Of a stretch of DNA of 64,000 nt, positions 43,362-52,413 are shown in pieces (within the stretch, counting starts at the first letter, position 1; each line of letters begins with the position of its first letter). The DNA lies in NCBI RefSeq assembly GCF_937906905.1, contig NZ_CALERY010000034.1:27614-91613 (forward strand), written 5' to 3'. Source of the DNA: an uncultured Helicobacter sp. (GTDB lineage: Bacteria; Campylobacterota; Campylobacteria; Campylobacterales; Helicobacteraceae). A model generated the notes under the pieces. That model was not told the DNA's origin. It did no database searches and saw only the letters and a list, made by a program, of their open reading frames with translations. Made by a program: the position numbers and the translations under genes.

Positions 43362-45380
43362 TTGTTCGCATTTATCTTCCATACGAGCAAATCTCGCTCC
43401 TATCTTGCGCCATTTGAAGACATGCTAAAGCGCCTTGCATGCGAGCATTCTTTGGCATTTGCGATAGGCTTTGATACTTCGATTTTGCCCTATCGCTATG
43501 AGTTTATTGTCGCGCTGGATTCTAAGCGATCCCCCCAGAATCAGCCCGAGCGAGAATCTATATTCCATGAGTGTGTGTTGGCATTTGCAGATGATATTAG
43601 CCGCTCATTGCCCATGAGTATGTATTTTGTCTTTCATGCCATAGAGCCGCGCGAACATTGCACGAAGCGATTTTCCAGCGCCTTTAAACTTAGTCAAAAA
43701 CCTTTTGTCCCCTCCGTCCCAGAGATTGCAGAGCTACTTGCCTGCTTCATGCAAGAGAATCCTAAAGCTGATTCAAACCGAGATTCTACAAAATGGAGCA
43801 AACTTTATAGGCGGTTTTTCTCCCAGGTGCTTGGCACACTAGATTCTCATATCCAGCCCACCCAAATCACAAGCAATAAGCAAGGAAAAAAGCCAGCACA
43901 CACATCTAGTGCTGCGCCTAGTTTGCATGTGATTGGATACCATGATCTTTATGCCGCGATTAAGGCTTTATTTCAACTTCTTCAGCAGCGCCCTATCACT
44001 ATTGCCACGCCGATTGGTAGCTATACGCTCTCGCGCACGCCTATGATTTTAAGTGCCTTACAGACTTCGCGCGCAGCCCAGAGCACAGCAGAATCTACTG
44101 CGGTTTTTTGGGATACAAACGCACTGCAGACATTTATGCGCGTGGATTCTCTGCAGGTCTCATTTTTGGCGAGTATCGAGAAGCCTAGCATGCGGCTCTG
44201 CCCTAAAGAGATTTTTCGCGAGCAGTTTTTTCCAAAATCCCCACCTAGTGAAATGAGCGCTAGTAGAACTGCTGCTTGCAGCAGTGTAGAGATCCCATGC
44301 CAGCTTGCCTTTGACCCCATGCTTATGCTATTTGGGGCAGTGGCACGCGAAATGAGTGAAACAGAAGGATTGGCAGATGGGCTAGAAAGTGGATTGGAAT
44401 ATGTGTTTCTCACCAAAACTTCAAGCAAAAACCCTGATTTCATATATGGGTTGCATTGTTTTGCTCCAGTGCCTAAGCTTATTGTATGTGGTGGTGATGG
44501 GGTCTATATCGAGGAGAAACGCTCCTTGCACGATCTCCCCGCAATCATTAAACGCCACTATCCAGCCTGCAATCTTGCCCCAGAATCTACCCAGCCCCTA
44601 GAATCCAAACACGCCTCGCGTCAAAACCTATTGGATTCTAAGTCTCCAGATTCTCATGCTAAAGATTCGCCCTCTATATCAAATCCGCACAATCCAAACG
44701 CCAGACAAATGCTTGTGTGCTATCTCTCCACTAGCCATCAAAGCGCGATTTGGAGCTATAATGGCGCGCAGTTTTTCGAGCTACTGCCTATACATTTTCA
44801 TGCGAGTGAGGCATATATGCTCTCCCAGCTTGAGCAGCATTATCAGGGCGCAGATAGGCTTATTGCAAACTATCGCAAGCATTTTGGTGATGATGCACTC
44901 GACTTTTGTGCGCACCCTGCGTCCCAGAATCTCGACTCGCGCAATTTGATTGACATGCTTGCTATTATCGCGCGCACACTTGGATACTGCAAGAAAGAGT
45001 CCGCCACCCCAAGTGCTATCTACTCACTACTAGATTCTGCCAAGCTTTGCTTGCGCGACAAGGGACCTAGAATTGACTATAAGCTTAAGAAGCTAGATTC
45101 TGGCGCGCTAGATCTTGACTACCCTAGAATCCTGCGTAGCTGTATGAGCTTCGCGCTCGCAGGTGTTGAGAAGGAGCTTATTGCCTATGGTGTGCTGGAT
45201 TCTCTAGCGGAGTTTATGGGCGGATTTGTGCGTGATGTAGTGCAAAACTATGCGATGAAGCAAGTATTTTTATGCGGTGATATGCTTAGCCATAAAGTAT
45301 TTTTGGATAAGATTCTGCTCTATCTGCCGCGCGATATCACGCTTATCCTGCCCCAAGATGGCTGGGTAGATTCTAAGTAG
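43362..45380 (+). CDS. hydE: HydE, hydrogenase-associated protein
   Basis: A 672-residue cytosolic protein equivalent in position to hydE of H. pylori and Wolinella, needed for hydrogenase activity there. The C-terminal region (about 560-670: LRSCMSFALAGVEKELIAYG, then FLCGDMLSHKVFLDKIL) is reminiscent of the Kae1/HypF C-terminal ASKHA domain. I see no clear acylphosphatase or zinc-finger part of HypF. A low-complexity stretch near residues 405-445 (ESTQPLESKHASRQNLLDSK) is motif-derived. Start is TTG four bases after hydD. Confidence 0.8.
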   Translation: MFAFIFHTSKSRSYLAPFEDMLKRLACEHSLAFAIGFDTSILPYRYEFIVALDSKRSPQNQPERESIFHECVLAFADDISRSLPMSMYFVFHAIEPREHCTKRFSSAFKLSQKPFVPSVPEIAELLACFMQENPKADSNRDSTKWSKLYRRFFSQVLGTLDSHIQPTQITSNKQGKKPAHTSSAAPSLHVIGYHDLYAAIKALFQLLQQRPITIATPIGSYTLSRTPMILSALQTSRAAQSTAESTAVFWDTNALQTFMRVDSLQVSFLASIEKPSMRLCPKEIFREQFFPKSPPSEMSASRTAACSSVEIPCQLAFDPMLMLFGAVAREMSETEGLADGLESGLEYVFLTKTSSKNPDFIYGLHCFAPVPKLIVCGGDGVYIEEKRSLHDLPAIIKRHYPACNLAPESTQPLESKHASRQNLLDSKSPDSHAKDSPSISNPHNPNARQMLVCYLSTSHQSAIWSYNGAQFFELLPIHFHASEAYMLSQLEQHYQGADRLIANYRKHFGDDALDFCAHPASQNLDSRNLIDMLAIIARTLGYCKKESATPSAIYSLLDSAKLCLRDKGPRIDYKLKKLDSGALDLDYPRILRSCMSFALAGVEKELIAYGVLDSLAEFMGGFVRDVVQNYAMKQVFLCGDMLSHKVFLDKILLYLPRDITLILPQDGWVDSK

Positions 45381-45401
45381 TGGATTGAACTAGGAGAAAA
45401 A

Positions 45402-45752
45402 ATGCGATTTGAAATGCTCTATGCCAAAATCCATCGCGCACGCGTGAGCGATGCAAATATCAACTATGTAGGTTCAATCACGATTGATGAGACGCTATGC
45501 GAGGCAGCAGGCTTACTTGAAGGCATGAAAGTTGATGTGGTCAATGTCAATAATGGTGCGCGACTTAGCACTTATGTGCTGCTAGGGCAACGCGATAGCG
45601 GGGTAGTCTGTCTAAATGGTGCAGCGGCGAGGCTGGCATGCGTGGGTGATGTGGTGATTATCATCGCGTATGCAAGCATGGAAGCAGATGAAGCAAAAGC
45701 GCACAAGCCTAGAGTCGTGTTTGTCGATGAGCATAATGCTTTACAAGCCTAG
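45402..45752 (+). CDS. panD: Aspartate 1-decarboxylase
   Basis: Pyruvoyl enzyme making beta-alanine for pantothenate and CoA. The proenzyme cleaves itself between Gly and Ser in NYVGSITIDE (Ser near residue 25), where Ser becomes the pyruvoyl group. Conserved parts include KIHRARVSDANI, VDVVNVNNGARLSTYVL, NGAAARL and VVIIIAYA. At 116 residues the length is normal. GGAG precedes the ATG. ybaB follows, as in H. pylori. Confidence 0.96.
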   Translation: MRFEMLYAKIHRARVSDANINYVGSITIDETLCEAAGLLEGMKVDVVNVNNGARLSTYVLLGQRDSGVVCLNGAAARLACVGDVVIIIAYASMEADEAKAHKPRVVFVDEHNALQA

Positions 45753-45797
45753 AATCTATTTCCAACACTATCTCACACAATTTCCAAAGGAGCATGT

Positions 45798-46100
45798 ATG
45801 TTTGATATGAATAATTTGCAAAATATGCTTGGCGATATGCAAAAAAACATTAAAGAGCTAGAGGAAAAATCCAAAGAGAGTGTATTCACCGCCAAAAGTG
45901 GTGGCGGGCTTTTGAGCGTGAGTGTTAATGGTGCAGGCGAGGTGGTAGATATCAATATTGATGATTCTTTGCTAGATGATAAAGATGCTCTCCAGATTTT
46001 GCTCATTTCCGCGCTTAATGAGGCATATAAAAATATGGAGAATAACAAAAAATCGCTAGCACTAAATATGCTAGGTGGGCTTAATCCTTTTGGCTCTTGA
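45798..46100 (+). CDS. YbaB/EbfC-family nucleoid-associated protein
   Basis: A 100-residue dimeric DNA-binding protein of the YbaB family. Visible features are the N-terminal Met/Asn/Gln-rich helix (NNLQNMLGDMQKNIKELEEK), the strand pair KSGGGLLSVSVNGAGEVVDI and C-terminal helix ALNEAYKNMENNKK. It may influence gene expression or nucleoid structure. AAAGGAG precedes the ATG. Confidence 0.9.
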   Translation: MFDMNNLQNMLGDMQKNIKELEEKSKESVFTAKSGGGLLSVSVNGAGEVVDINIDDSLLDDKDALQILLISALNEAYKNMENNKKSLALNMLGGLNPFGS

Positions 46101-46172
46101 GTTTTTGGCTAAAATTTCGTATTTGCTTGGTAAGGGTGCGATTTGATGTGGCTTTCTCATAAATAAGTGAAT

Positions 46173-46178
46173 TATAAT
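46173..46178 (+). promoter_or_regulatory. -10 element for ferritin
   Basis: TATAAT inside the A+T run AATTATAATAATAC, 62 bases before the ferritin ATG. In H. pylori the ferritin gene pfr is controlled by Fur; the run could overlap a Fur site, but no clear box can be drawn. Confidence 0.45.
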
Positions 46179-46239
46179 AATACTTTAAGCATTTTTTTCT
46201 ATAATTCCCAGAATCCACTTAAAAATGAAAGGAGCTACA

Positions 46240-46734
46240 ATGCTATCAAAAGAGGTTATCGCGCGTCTAAACGACCAAGTCGCTAAGGAAATGTTCGCTT
46301 CAAATTTGTATTTGAGTATGAGCTCTTGGTGCTATACGCACCGCTTCGATGGGGCTGGGGCGTTTTTGTTCGAGCACGCAGGGCAGGAGAGTGAGCACGC
46401 AAAAAGGCTTATCACCTACCTAAATGAGACAGACTCTAATCTCAAGCTACAAGCGATCAAAGAGCCAGAATCTAGCTTTGCAAGCTTGCTTGATGTTTTT
46501 ACAAAAACTTATGAGCACGAGGTTGGTATCACGCAGTCTATCAATGAGCTTGTGGATTTTACGCTATCGCATAAGGATTTTTCTACTTTCAACTTCTTGC
46601 AATGGTATGTCGCCGAGCAGCACGAAGAAGAAGCACTATTCCGCGGTATTGTGGATAAAATCAAGCTTGTAGGCGATAGTGGCAATAGTCTCTATCTTGT
46701 CGATCAATACATTAAAACTCTGCTTGGCAAATAG
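46240..46734 (+). CDS. ftnA: Non-haem bacterial ferritin
   Basis: Iron-storage protein forming a 24-subunit shell. The 164 residues contain ferroxidase-centre ligands: Glu near 17 in AKEMFASNLYLSMSSWCY, the ESEHAKRL Glu/His pair near residue 50, the EHEVGITQSI Glu and QHEEEALF near 127. The ATG at 46240 has GGAG six bases upstream; an earlier ATG at 46225 contains that ribosome site and is rejected. Confidence 0.95.
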   Translation: MLSKEVIARLNDQVAKEMFASNLYLSMSSWCYTHRFDGAGAFLFEHAGQESEHAKRLITYLNETDSNLKLQAIKEPESSFASLLDVFTKTYEHEVGITQSINELVDFTLSHKDFSTFNFLQWYVAEQHEEEALFRGIVDKIKLVGDSGNSLYLVDQYIKTLLGK

Positions 46735-46895
46735 GCTTGGCAGGCTGGTCTCCGCGTATTTGGGCGGGGGCTAAACCCTAGAATTTAGCTTCATTATTTA
46801 TCTCTTTCTACTTTCACGCTGATTTCATCTTGCTCCCCTATACTTGCAGCGTTTATGGATTTTTCTATAAACTACACCACTTTAAAGGATTGAAA

Positions 46896-47360
46896 ATGAC
46901 CACATTGCGATCGATTATCGTAGCGACAAGTTTTGTGGCTTGTGGGTTTAGCACAAGCTTTGGCGCGGATTTTAGCAAGCTAGATGATGCGGCGTTGGTA
47001 AAGAAAGTCGCAAGCCTAAGCGCGCAAGATGAGCCAGAGTTTGTAATGGAAGTGCATAAGCGACTAAAGGCAAAAGATGAGCCACAGGCGAAAGCGTTTA
47101 GAGACGCTATCCACCAAGCACGCAAAGCCGCGCACGAGAAGCTATCTAAAGAGCAGCGACAAAGCCGCGCAGTAGAAGTGTGCAAAGCTATGCAGAAAAA
47201 GACAGATTCTATGAGTGGCAAGGAGATTAGAGAAGTAGGGCTGAAAATCCACGCCGACTGCGAGAAGCTAAAAGAGTCCAAACGCAAAGAGCCAAAATGC
47301 CACAATCATAAAGATAAGCCCAAAGAAAAGCCTAGCGATAAGCCCAAAAAGGACAAATAG
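46896..47360 (+). CDS. Periplasmic DUF1104-like protein with basic Cys/His tail
   Basis: A 154-residue protein with a signal peptide (about residues 1-22, ending SFGA). The mature helical part, LDDAALVKKVASLSAQDEPE to EVCKAMQKKTDSMSG, resembles the Helicobacter/Campylobacter DUF1104 family. The C-terminus is Lys/Pro-rich with a small metal-ligand cluster, KCHNHKDK. Placement directly before a response regulator and histidine kinase suggests a stress- or metal-related periplasmic role, perhaps Spy/CpxP-like in fold, but this is inference. ATG follows AAAGGA. Confidence 0.75.
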   Translation: MTTLRSIIVATSFVACGFSTSFGADFSKLDDAALVKKVASLSAQDEPEFVMEVHKRLKAKDEPQAKAFRDAIHQARKAAHEKLSKEQRQSRAVEVCKAMQKKTDSMSGKEIREVGLKIHADCEKLKESKRKEPKCHNHKDKPKEKPSDKPKKDK

Positions 47361-47364
47361 CACA

Positions 47365-48081
47365 ATGGCGGCAAAACTCCTGCTTGTAGAAGATGATGTG
47401 TTGCTCTCTAGTATGCTTACTTCTATCTTGCAGGAGAGGGGCTTTAGCGTGTGCTTGTGCGAAGATGTGCAAAGTGCTATGGAGGTGGGATATGAAGAAC
47501 ATTTTGACCTCTATATCCTTGATGTAAAGCTCCCAAGCGGTGATGTGCAAAAAGTGGATTCTAGGGCAGATTCTAGCCTAGAGTCCAATGGCTTTACTCT
47601 CCTGCGCTATCTACGCTCTGTGGGCAAAACTAGCCCTGCGATTATGCTCACTTCTCTCGCCCAAGCGAGCGATGTCAAAGAGGGCTTTGAGTCTGGCTGT
47701 GATGATTATATCCGCAAGCCTTTTGATGTGGAAGAGCTACTGCTGCGTATCAACTCTTTGCTCAAACGACCATTTTACCACCAAGACTCTCCCACAATCA
47801 CGCTGCATAATGGCGTGCGCTTTGACTGCATACAAAAGACACTCTACTCCCCACAAGGCGAGCTAATCGCGCTGACAAACAAAGAGCGCGAGCTTTTAGC
47901 CCTGCTTGTGCAAAAAAGAGGGCAGTTTGTCTCCCAAGATGAGATATTTGAGCGCGTATGGAGCTATGATGAGAGTCCTACAAGTATGGCACTGCGCGTA
48001 TATGTGAAAAACTTACGCAAAATTTTGGGAAAAGAGAGCATTATCACCCAGCGATTTTGCGGCTACTGCTACAAGGCATAA
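47365..48081 (+). CDS. OmpR-type response regulator with loop insertion
   Basis: A 238-residue two-component regulator. The receiver has LLLVEDDVLLSSML (acidic pair), phosphoacceptor Asp in YILDVKLPSGD and Lys in DYIRKPFD. The DNA-binding winged helix is at the C-terminus (LTNKERELLALLVQKRGQFV, then LRVYVKNLRKILG). Just after the phosphoacceptor loop a stretch of about 16 residues (DVQKVDSRADSSLES) interrupts the usual LPDGNGF spacing and is encoded by two motif copies. Begins five bases after the DUF1104-like gene; the kinase follows one base after its stop. Confidence 0.92.
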   Translation: MAAKLLLVEDDVLLSSMLTSILQERGFSVCLCEDVQSAMEVGYEEHFDLYILDVKLPSGDVQKVDSRADSSLESNGFTLLRYLRSVGKTSPAIMLTSLAQASDVKEGFESGCDDYIRKPFDVEELLLRINSLLKRPFYHQDSPTITLHNGVRFDCIQKTLYSPQGELIALTNKERELLALLVQKRGQFVSQDEIFERVWSYDESPTSMALRVYVKNLRKILGKESIITQRFCGYCYKA

Positions 48082-48082
48082 A

Positions 48083-49417
48083 ATGCGCTCCACACCGCCT
48101 AAAAGCGTGAAATTTCATAAGAGTATTTTGTCTATCTTGGCATTGTATCTTGGCACAAGTATCGTGCTGCTTGGGGTGATATGCTTTGTGATGTATCACA
48201 AAGGCTTGCAGAATCTTAAAGCCAACCAAATGGCGCAAATGCGCGATGACTCCATAAAAATCGCGGCAATTATCTATGAGCAAAAGGGCATAGAAAATGC
48301 GATAGATGAGCTAGAGAGCGCGATAAATACGCCATTTGCGATTGTGGATTCTAGCGGTGGAGTTGTGTTTAGCACCATTGCTTTTGATATTGGCGCGATC
48401 ATAAGCGCATTAAAAACACAGCGTCCCGCGCACTTTGGGGAGCAATTTTTCATCGATCATCGATTTTTGCGCCATATTCCGCCGCCTAGTCAAAAATTCC
48501 CAAAAAAGATATTCCACTATGTCGATAGCCTGCATATCCGCATTATTTTGCAAGGCTACAATATCGATGATAGCTTCCCCATGCTTGCGCCAAAGCCCAT
48601 AGAGCAGCTCTCTCTAGCCGCCATCGATGTCCCAAAAGAAGTGCGCAAGCTCAAGGTAGAAATTTGGCTCTACTTTGCCTGCGCCATTGTGCTTATGGGG
48701 ATAATCGCCTACTACCTTACGCGCCTAGCCCTAGCACCCATACGAGAAAAAATCCAAACGCTTGAACGCTTCATTAAAGACTCTACACACGAGATCAACA
48801 CCCCACTTAGCGTAATTTTGATGAGTGTGCAGAGCTTTGATACCAAAAATCTTAGCGCGAGTAATCTCACTAAACTCCAGCATATCAAGCTCTCCGCCCA
48901 GAATCTCAACCACCTCTACCAGAATCTTATTTTCCTAAATTTCTACCAAGGCAAGGGCGTGATACAAAAGCTTGATATGCAGGGGCTTGTAGAGCGAAGA
49001 TTGGAGTATTTTAGCGCGCTCTTTGCGCAAAAATCCCTTACCATTACCAAAGACTTGTCCCCAGCCTTTTTGTATGCAAACTACGATGAAATCGTCATTT
49101 TGCTTGATAATCTCCTAAGTAATGCGATGAAATACAACAAAAAGGGCGGGAGCATTAGCATACAGCTCTGTAAGCTAGAATCCACTTTTGAACTCATCAT
49201 TGCCGATAGCGGCTGCGGGCTAGAGCCTAGCGAGATAGAGCAGATTTTCACGCGCTATACGCGCTACCACGCAAGTCAAGGTGGCTTTGGCATAGGGCTG
49301 TGCCTTGTGAAAGAAATCGCCACGCGCTATGGGATAGGCATTTGCGTGGAGAGTGAAAAAGGCAAGGGAAGTGCGTTTATCCTATCGTGGCAGCAGCTCT
49401 TGCAGCGTTGCGGGTAG
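48083..49417 (+). CDS. Sensor histidine kinase
   Basis: A 444-residue membrane kinase, partner of the preceding regulator. Two membrane helices near residues 15-37 and 192-212 bracket a periplasmic sensor of about 150 residues. The dimerisation helix carries the phosphorylated His in DSTHEINTPLSVI. The ATPase domain has DNLLSNAMKYNKKGG (N box), ADSGCGLEPSE (G1) and GGFGIGLCLVKEIA (G2). No HAMP domain is obvious. The signal is unknown; the upstream periplasmic protein gene may be a target or accessory. Confidence 0.92.
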   Translation: MRSTPPKSVKFHKSILSILALYLGTSIVLLGVICFVMYHKGLQNLKANQMAQMRDDSIKIAAIIYEQKGIENAIDELESAINTPFAIVDSSGGVVFSTIAFDIGAIISALKTQRPAHFGEQFFIDHRFLRHIPPPSQKFPKKIFHYVDSLHIRIILQGYNIDDSFPMLAPKPIEQLSLAAIDVPKEVRKLKVEIWLYFACAIVLMGIIAYYLTRLALAPIREKIQTLERFIKDSTHEINTPLSVILMSVQSFDTKNLSASNLTKLQHIKLSAQNLNHLYQNLIFLNFYQGKGVIQKLDMQGLVERRLEYFSALFAQKSLTITKDLSPAFLYANYDEIVILLDNLLSNAMKYNKKGGSISIQLCKLESTFELIIADSGCGLEPSEIEQIFTRYTRYHASQGGFGIGLCLVKEIATRYGIGICVESEKGKGSAFILSWQQLLQRCG

Positions 49418-49472
49418 TAGAATCTGCTTACTAGGGCTGCATTCTAATGCTTGCTCGCGCTAGATTCTGCCT

Positions 49473-49940
49473 TTAGTATCGCTCCATAGCGATGACACCG
49501 CTACGCACGATTTCTTTGGGCTTGAAGCGCGACATAGCTTTGATGAGACTTGTGATCCTATGGGGCTTCTCTGTGGCGACGATGATGATGTATTTTTCAT
49601 TGGCATTGGCGATTTTGCCATTGTAGGCACGCGCGAGCGCCTCGATACTAGCGAGATCCTCTTCTATGCTGATTTTGATAAGCACGCTTTCTTTCTCTAG
49701 GAAATCGTCGTTATCACTGACTTCAAGCACAGGGATAAGCTTATGGAGCTGCTTGATGATCTGCTCGAGCACGCGCGCTTCGCCATGGGTGGCAATTGTA
49801 ATCCTAGAGAGATTGGACTCTGGTATGGGGGCTACGGTGAGTGATTCGATATTGTAGCCTCTGCCAGCAAAAAGCCCTGATACACGCGCTAAGACGCTAT
49901 GTTCATTTACCACGACAACGCTGATGATTTTTCTAGTCAT
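49473..49940 (-). CDS. ilvH: Acetolactate synthase small subunit
   Basis: Regulatory subunit giving valine feedback to acetolactate synthase in branched-chain amino-acid synthesis. The 155 residues begin with an ACT domain, ISVVVVNEHSVLARVSGLF then GRGYNIESLTVAP, and continue with the IlvH C-terminal domain. The ATG at 49940 with GGAGAG upstream is chosen over an ATG 15 bases earlier. It lies downstream of ilvB on the same strand, with a motif inverted pair between them. Confidence 0.93.
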   Translation of the reverse strand: MTRKIISVVVVNEHSVLARVSGLFAGRGYNIESLTVAPIPESNLSRITIATHGEARVLEQIIKQLHKLIPVLEVSDNDDFLEKESVLIKISIEEDLASIEALARAYNGKIANANEKYIIIVATEKPHRITSLIKAMSRFKPKEIVRSGVIAMERY

Positions 49941-49959
49941 ACTCTCTCCATTCACGCGT

Positions 49960-49984
49960 TAGAATCTATTCTGGCTAGATTCTA
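49960..49984. repeat. Inverted pair of the TAGATTCTA motif between ilvB and ilvH
   Basis: TAGAATCTA (49960-49968) and TAGATTCTA (49976-49984) are perfect reverse complements with a seven-base loop. The hairpin would lie in the ilvB-ilvH spacer and could lower downstream expression; no strong T-run follows on the minus strand. Confidence 0.6.
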
Positions 49985-49986
49985 GG

Positions 49987-51702
49987 CTATTTTAGGATCA
50001 TTTTATCAAGTGGTGCGCCACCTGGCACCATAGGCAGCACGCTCTCGTAACGATCCACCACAATATCTACAAGACATACGCGCTTGCTTGCAAGTGCCTT
50101 TTCAAGTGTGGGGATAACATCTTCTGGGCGCTCCACACGGAATCCTAGCCCACCAAAGCTCGCTGCAAGCGCGACAAAATCTGGCTGGAGTGATAAATCT
50201 GTATGCGAGAAGCGATTTTCATAGAAAAAGCTCTGCCACTGGCGCACCATGCCTAGGTAGTTGTTGTTTAAAATCACATTGACTACTGGAATCTCGCATG
50301 CTACGCAGGTCATAAGCTCCTGGATATTCATCAAAATACTACCATCGCCTGTGATATTGATGATATATTTGTCTTTATGTGCGAAATATGCACCCATTGC
50401 CGCTGGGAAGCCAAAGCCCATAGTCCCTAGCCCACCGCTTGTGAGAAATCTCCTAGGTGAAGCAAATGGATAAAACTGCGCTGCCCACATCTGGTGCTGC
50501 CCAACATCTGTGGCGATGATTGCATTATCGCCTAGTAGCGCACCTAGCTGCTCGATGACCCACTGGGGCTTAATAGATTCTGCGCTATGTTCATAGCCTA
50601 GGGGGTGGAGATTCTGGTGGCTGGTAAGGTGTTCGCGCCAAGGCGCAAAAGCAGCTGGTGAAACTCCAGAATCTATGGAGCGAGATTCTGGGGTATGAGA
50701 ATCTACAAGCATGTCTAGGAGCATTTGCACCACTGCGCGCATATCGCCGATGATTGGATAATCTACATCGATGATTTTGCCTATCGAGCTAGGATCTACA
50801 TCAATATGTGCGATTTTGGCATGCTTGGCAAATTCGCTCACTTTGCCTGTAACGCGATCATCAAAGCGCGCGCCAAAGCTTAGCAGCAAGTCGCACTCGC
50901 ACATCGCCATATTTGCCGCATAGCTCCCGTGCATACCTACCATACCAAGATTGAGTTCGTTGGTAGATTCTAGCGCACCGCGCGCCATGAGGGTTTCTAC
51001 TGCTGGAATCCCCATTTGGCGGAGAAATTCGCGCACTAGCGCACTAGAATCGCTTGCGATGACTCCGCCGCCAAGATAGGCTAGTGGGCGCACAGAGGAG
51101 GCGATCGCCTGCATAAGGGCTTGCACTTGTGAGCGTGCTGGTGTGGTGGTAGGCTGATAGCTAGGGAGATGTATTTGGCTTGGGTAGGAGAACTCCGCAA
51201 TGCTTGCTGAGATATCTTTGGGGAGATCGATAAGCACTGGTCCATAGCGTCCGCTTCTAGCAATATAGAAAGCTTCTTTGATGATTCTGGGGAGATCGGC
51301 GATGTCTTTGACAAGGAAGTTGTGCTTGGTGCAGGGACGCGAGATTCCCACAGCATCGATTTCCTGAAAGGCATCTGTGCCAATTTGCGCCACAGGGACT
51401 TGTCCGCTTATAACTACCAGCGGGATAGAATCCATATATGCTGTGGCGATTCCGGTTACGGCGTTGGTAAAGCCTGGACCTGAAGTGATGATTGCCACGC
51501 CCACTTTGCCACTCGCGCGCGCATAGCCATCGGCTGCATGGACGGCGGCTTGCTCGTGGCGCGTGAGAATATGTGAAAAATATGTTTGCTTGTAGAGCTC
51601 ATCATAGATGTTGAGCACCGCACCACCAGGATAGCCAAAGATAACCTCAACACCTTCTAAGTGCAACGCCTCAACGAGCATCTGCGAACCATTTAATACC
51701 AT
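49987..51702 (-). CDS. ilvB: Acetolactate synthase large subunit
   Basis: ThDP-dependent enzyme forming acetolactate or acetohydroxybutyrate. It has FGYPGGAVLNIYDEL near residue 21, THRHEQAAVHAADGYAR-like THE (ILTRHEQAAVHAADGYAR), SGPGFTNAVTG, the FAD-region block RFDDRVTG and ThDP motif NITGDGSILMN. At 571 residues it is full length. Near residues 337-355 (DSHTPESRSIDSG) is a motif-derived insertion. AGGAG precedes the ATG. ilvH follows. Confidence 0.96.
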   Translation of the reverse strand: MVLNGSQMLVEALHLEGVEVIFGYPGGAVLNIYDELYKQTYFSHILTRHEQAAVHAADGYARASGKVGVAIITSGPGFTNAVTGIATAYMDSIPLVVISGQVPVAQIGTDAFQEIDAVGISRPCTKHNFLVKDIADLPRIIKEAFYIARSGRYGPVLIDLPKDISASIAEFSYPSQIHLPSYQPTTTPARSQVQALMQAIASSVRPLAYLGGGVIASDSSALVREFLRQMGIPAVETLMARGALESTNELNLGMVGMHGSYAANMAMCECDLLLSFGARFDDRVTGKVSEFAKHAKIAHIDVDPSSIGKIIDVDYPIIGDMRAVVQMLLDMLVDSHTPESRSIDSGVSPAAFAPWREHLTSHQNLHPLGYEHSAESIKPQWVIEQLGALLGDNAIIATDVGQHQMWAAQFYPFASPRRFLTSGGLGTMGFGFPAAMGAYFAHKDKYIINITGDGSILMNIQELMTCVACEIPVVNVILNNNYLGMVRQWQSFFYENRFSHTDLSLQPDFVALAASFGGLGFRVERPEDVIPTLEKALASKRVCLVDIVVDRYESVLPMVPGGAPLDKMILK

Positions 51703-51758
51703 GGATTTCTCCTAAAATAAGGCGGTAAGTTTGACTGGGTGAGCCTTATGCAGCCAAC

Positions 51759-52286
51759 TTATTGTGCTTGCTCTTGTGGAGTCTGCTCCTGGGCTGTTTG
51801 GGAGGGTTGCGCCTGTCCAGATTCTGCTGAAAGTTCTGCTTCTTTGGATTCTAAGGGCTGGGTCATGTTTGCTGGGACTTGTGTGCGAAACTCTGCGTGT
51901 ATAGCGCCATGCTCGAGCACAAGCGTATCGCCTTGGATCTTAAATGCGATAGAAGTATCAGCAAAAAGTTTCATAAGCGTATCTTCTACTGCCATAGATT
52001 CTGGCGCACAGAGCTTGCGAGTCGAGCCGACACTTGTGGTTTTGAGCAAATCTCCACTTAGTGTATATCCGCCAAAAAATCCATTACACCCGGCGTTGCC
52101 ATTAAATTTACTCTTTTCTATGGTGAGTGTGGCTGGCTGCTCGGCTTTGGCTATATCGACAACCTTTCCGCTATCGCTTAGCGCTGTTAGGCTCCAGGTA
52201 TTGTAGAGCTTGGCGCTCTCATCACCGCAGCCTAAAAATAGTGTAAGAATAGCGCTTATACCTGTTATTTGTAATGCTTTTTTCAT
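51759..52286 (-). CDS. META/HslJ-domain lipoprotein
   Basis: A 175-residue predicted lipoprotein: signal peptide ending LTLFLGC (Cys near residue 20) and one META domain with NTWSLTAL, FNGNAGCNGFFGGYTLSG and VEDTLMKLFADT. E. coli HslJ, the best-known relative, is an outer-membrane heat-shock lipoprotein linked to novobiocin tolerance. The C-terminal 40 residues are Gln/Glu/Pro-rich, with SKEAELSAESGQ. GGAGC precedes the ATG. Confidence 0.88.
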   Translation of the reverse strand: MKKALQITGISAILTLFLGCGDESAKLYNTWSLTALSDSGKVVDIAKAEQPATLTIEKSKFNGNAGCNGFFGGYTLSGDLLKTTSVGSTRKLCAPESMAVEDTLMKLFADTSIAFKIQGDTLVLEHGAIHAEFRTQVPANMTQPLESKEAELSAESGQAQPSQTAQEQTPQEQAQ

Positions 52287-52413
52287 GGGTGCTCCTTATA
52301 GAATATGTGAGTGGGGCTAGATTCTGGATATTTAGAGTAGCCTAGCGATCCTTATTGCTTTTGATTGCTTTGCTACTAGGGGCTTGGCTACTTCGAGCTT
52401 GACTAGATTTTGC

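Noticed and set aside
46171..46182. Fur box at the ferritin promoter
   Set aside because: Only an AT-rich run overlapping the -10 is visible; no convincing symmetrical box.
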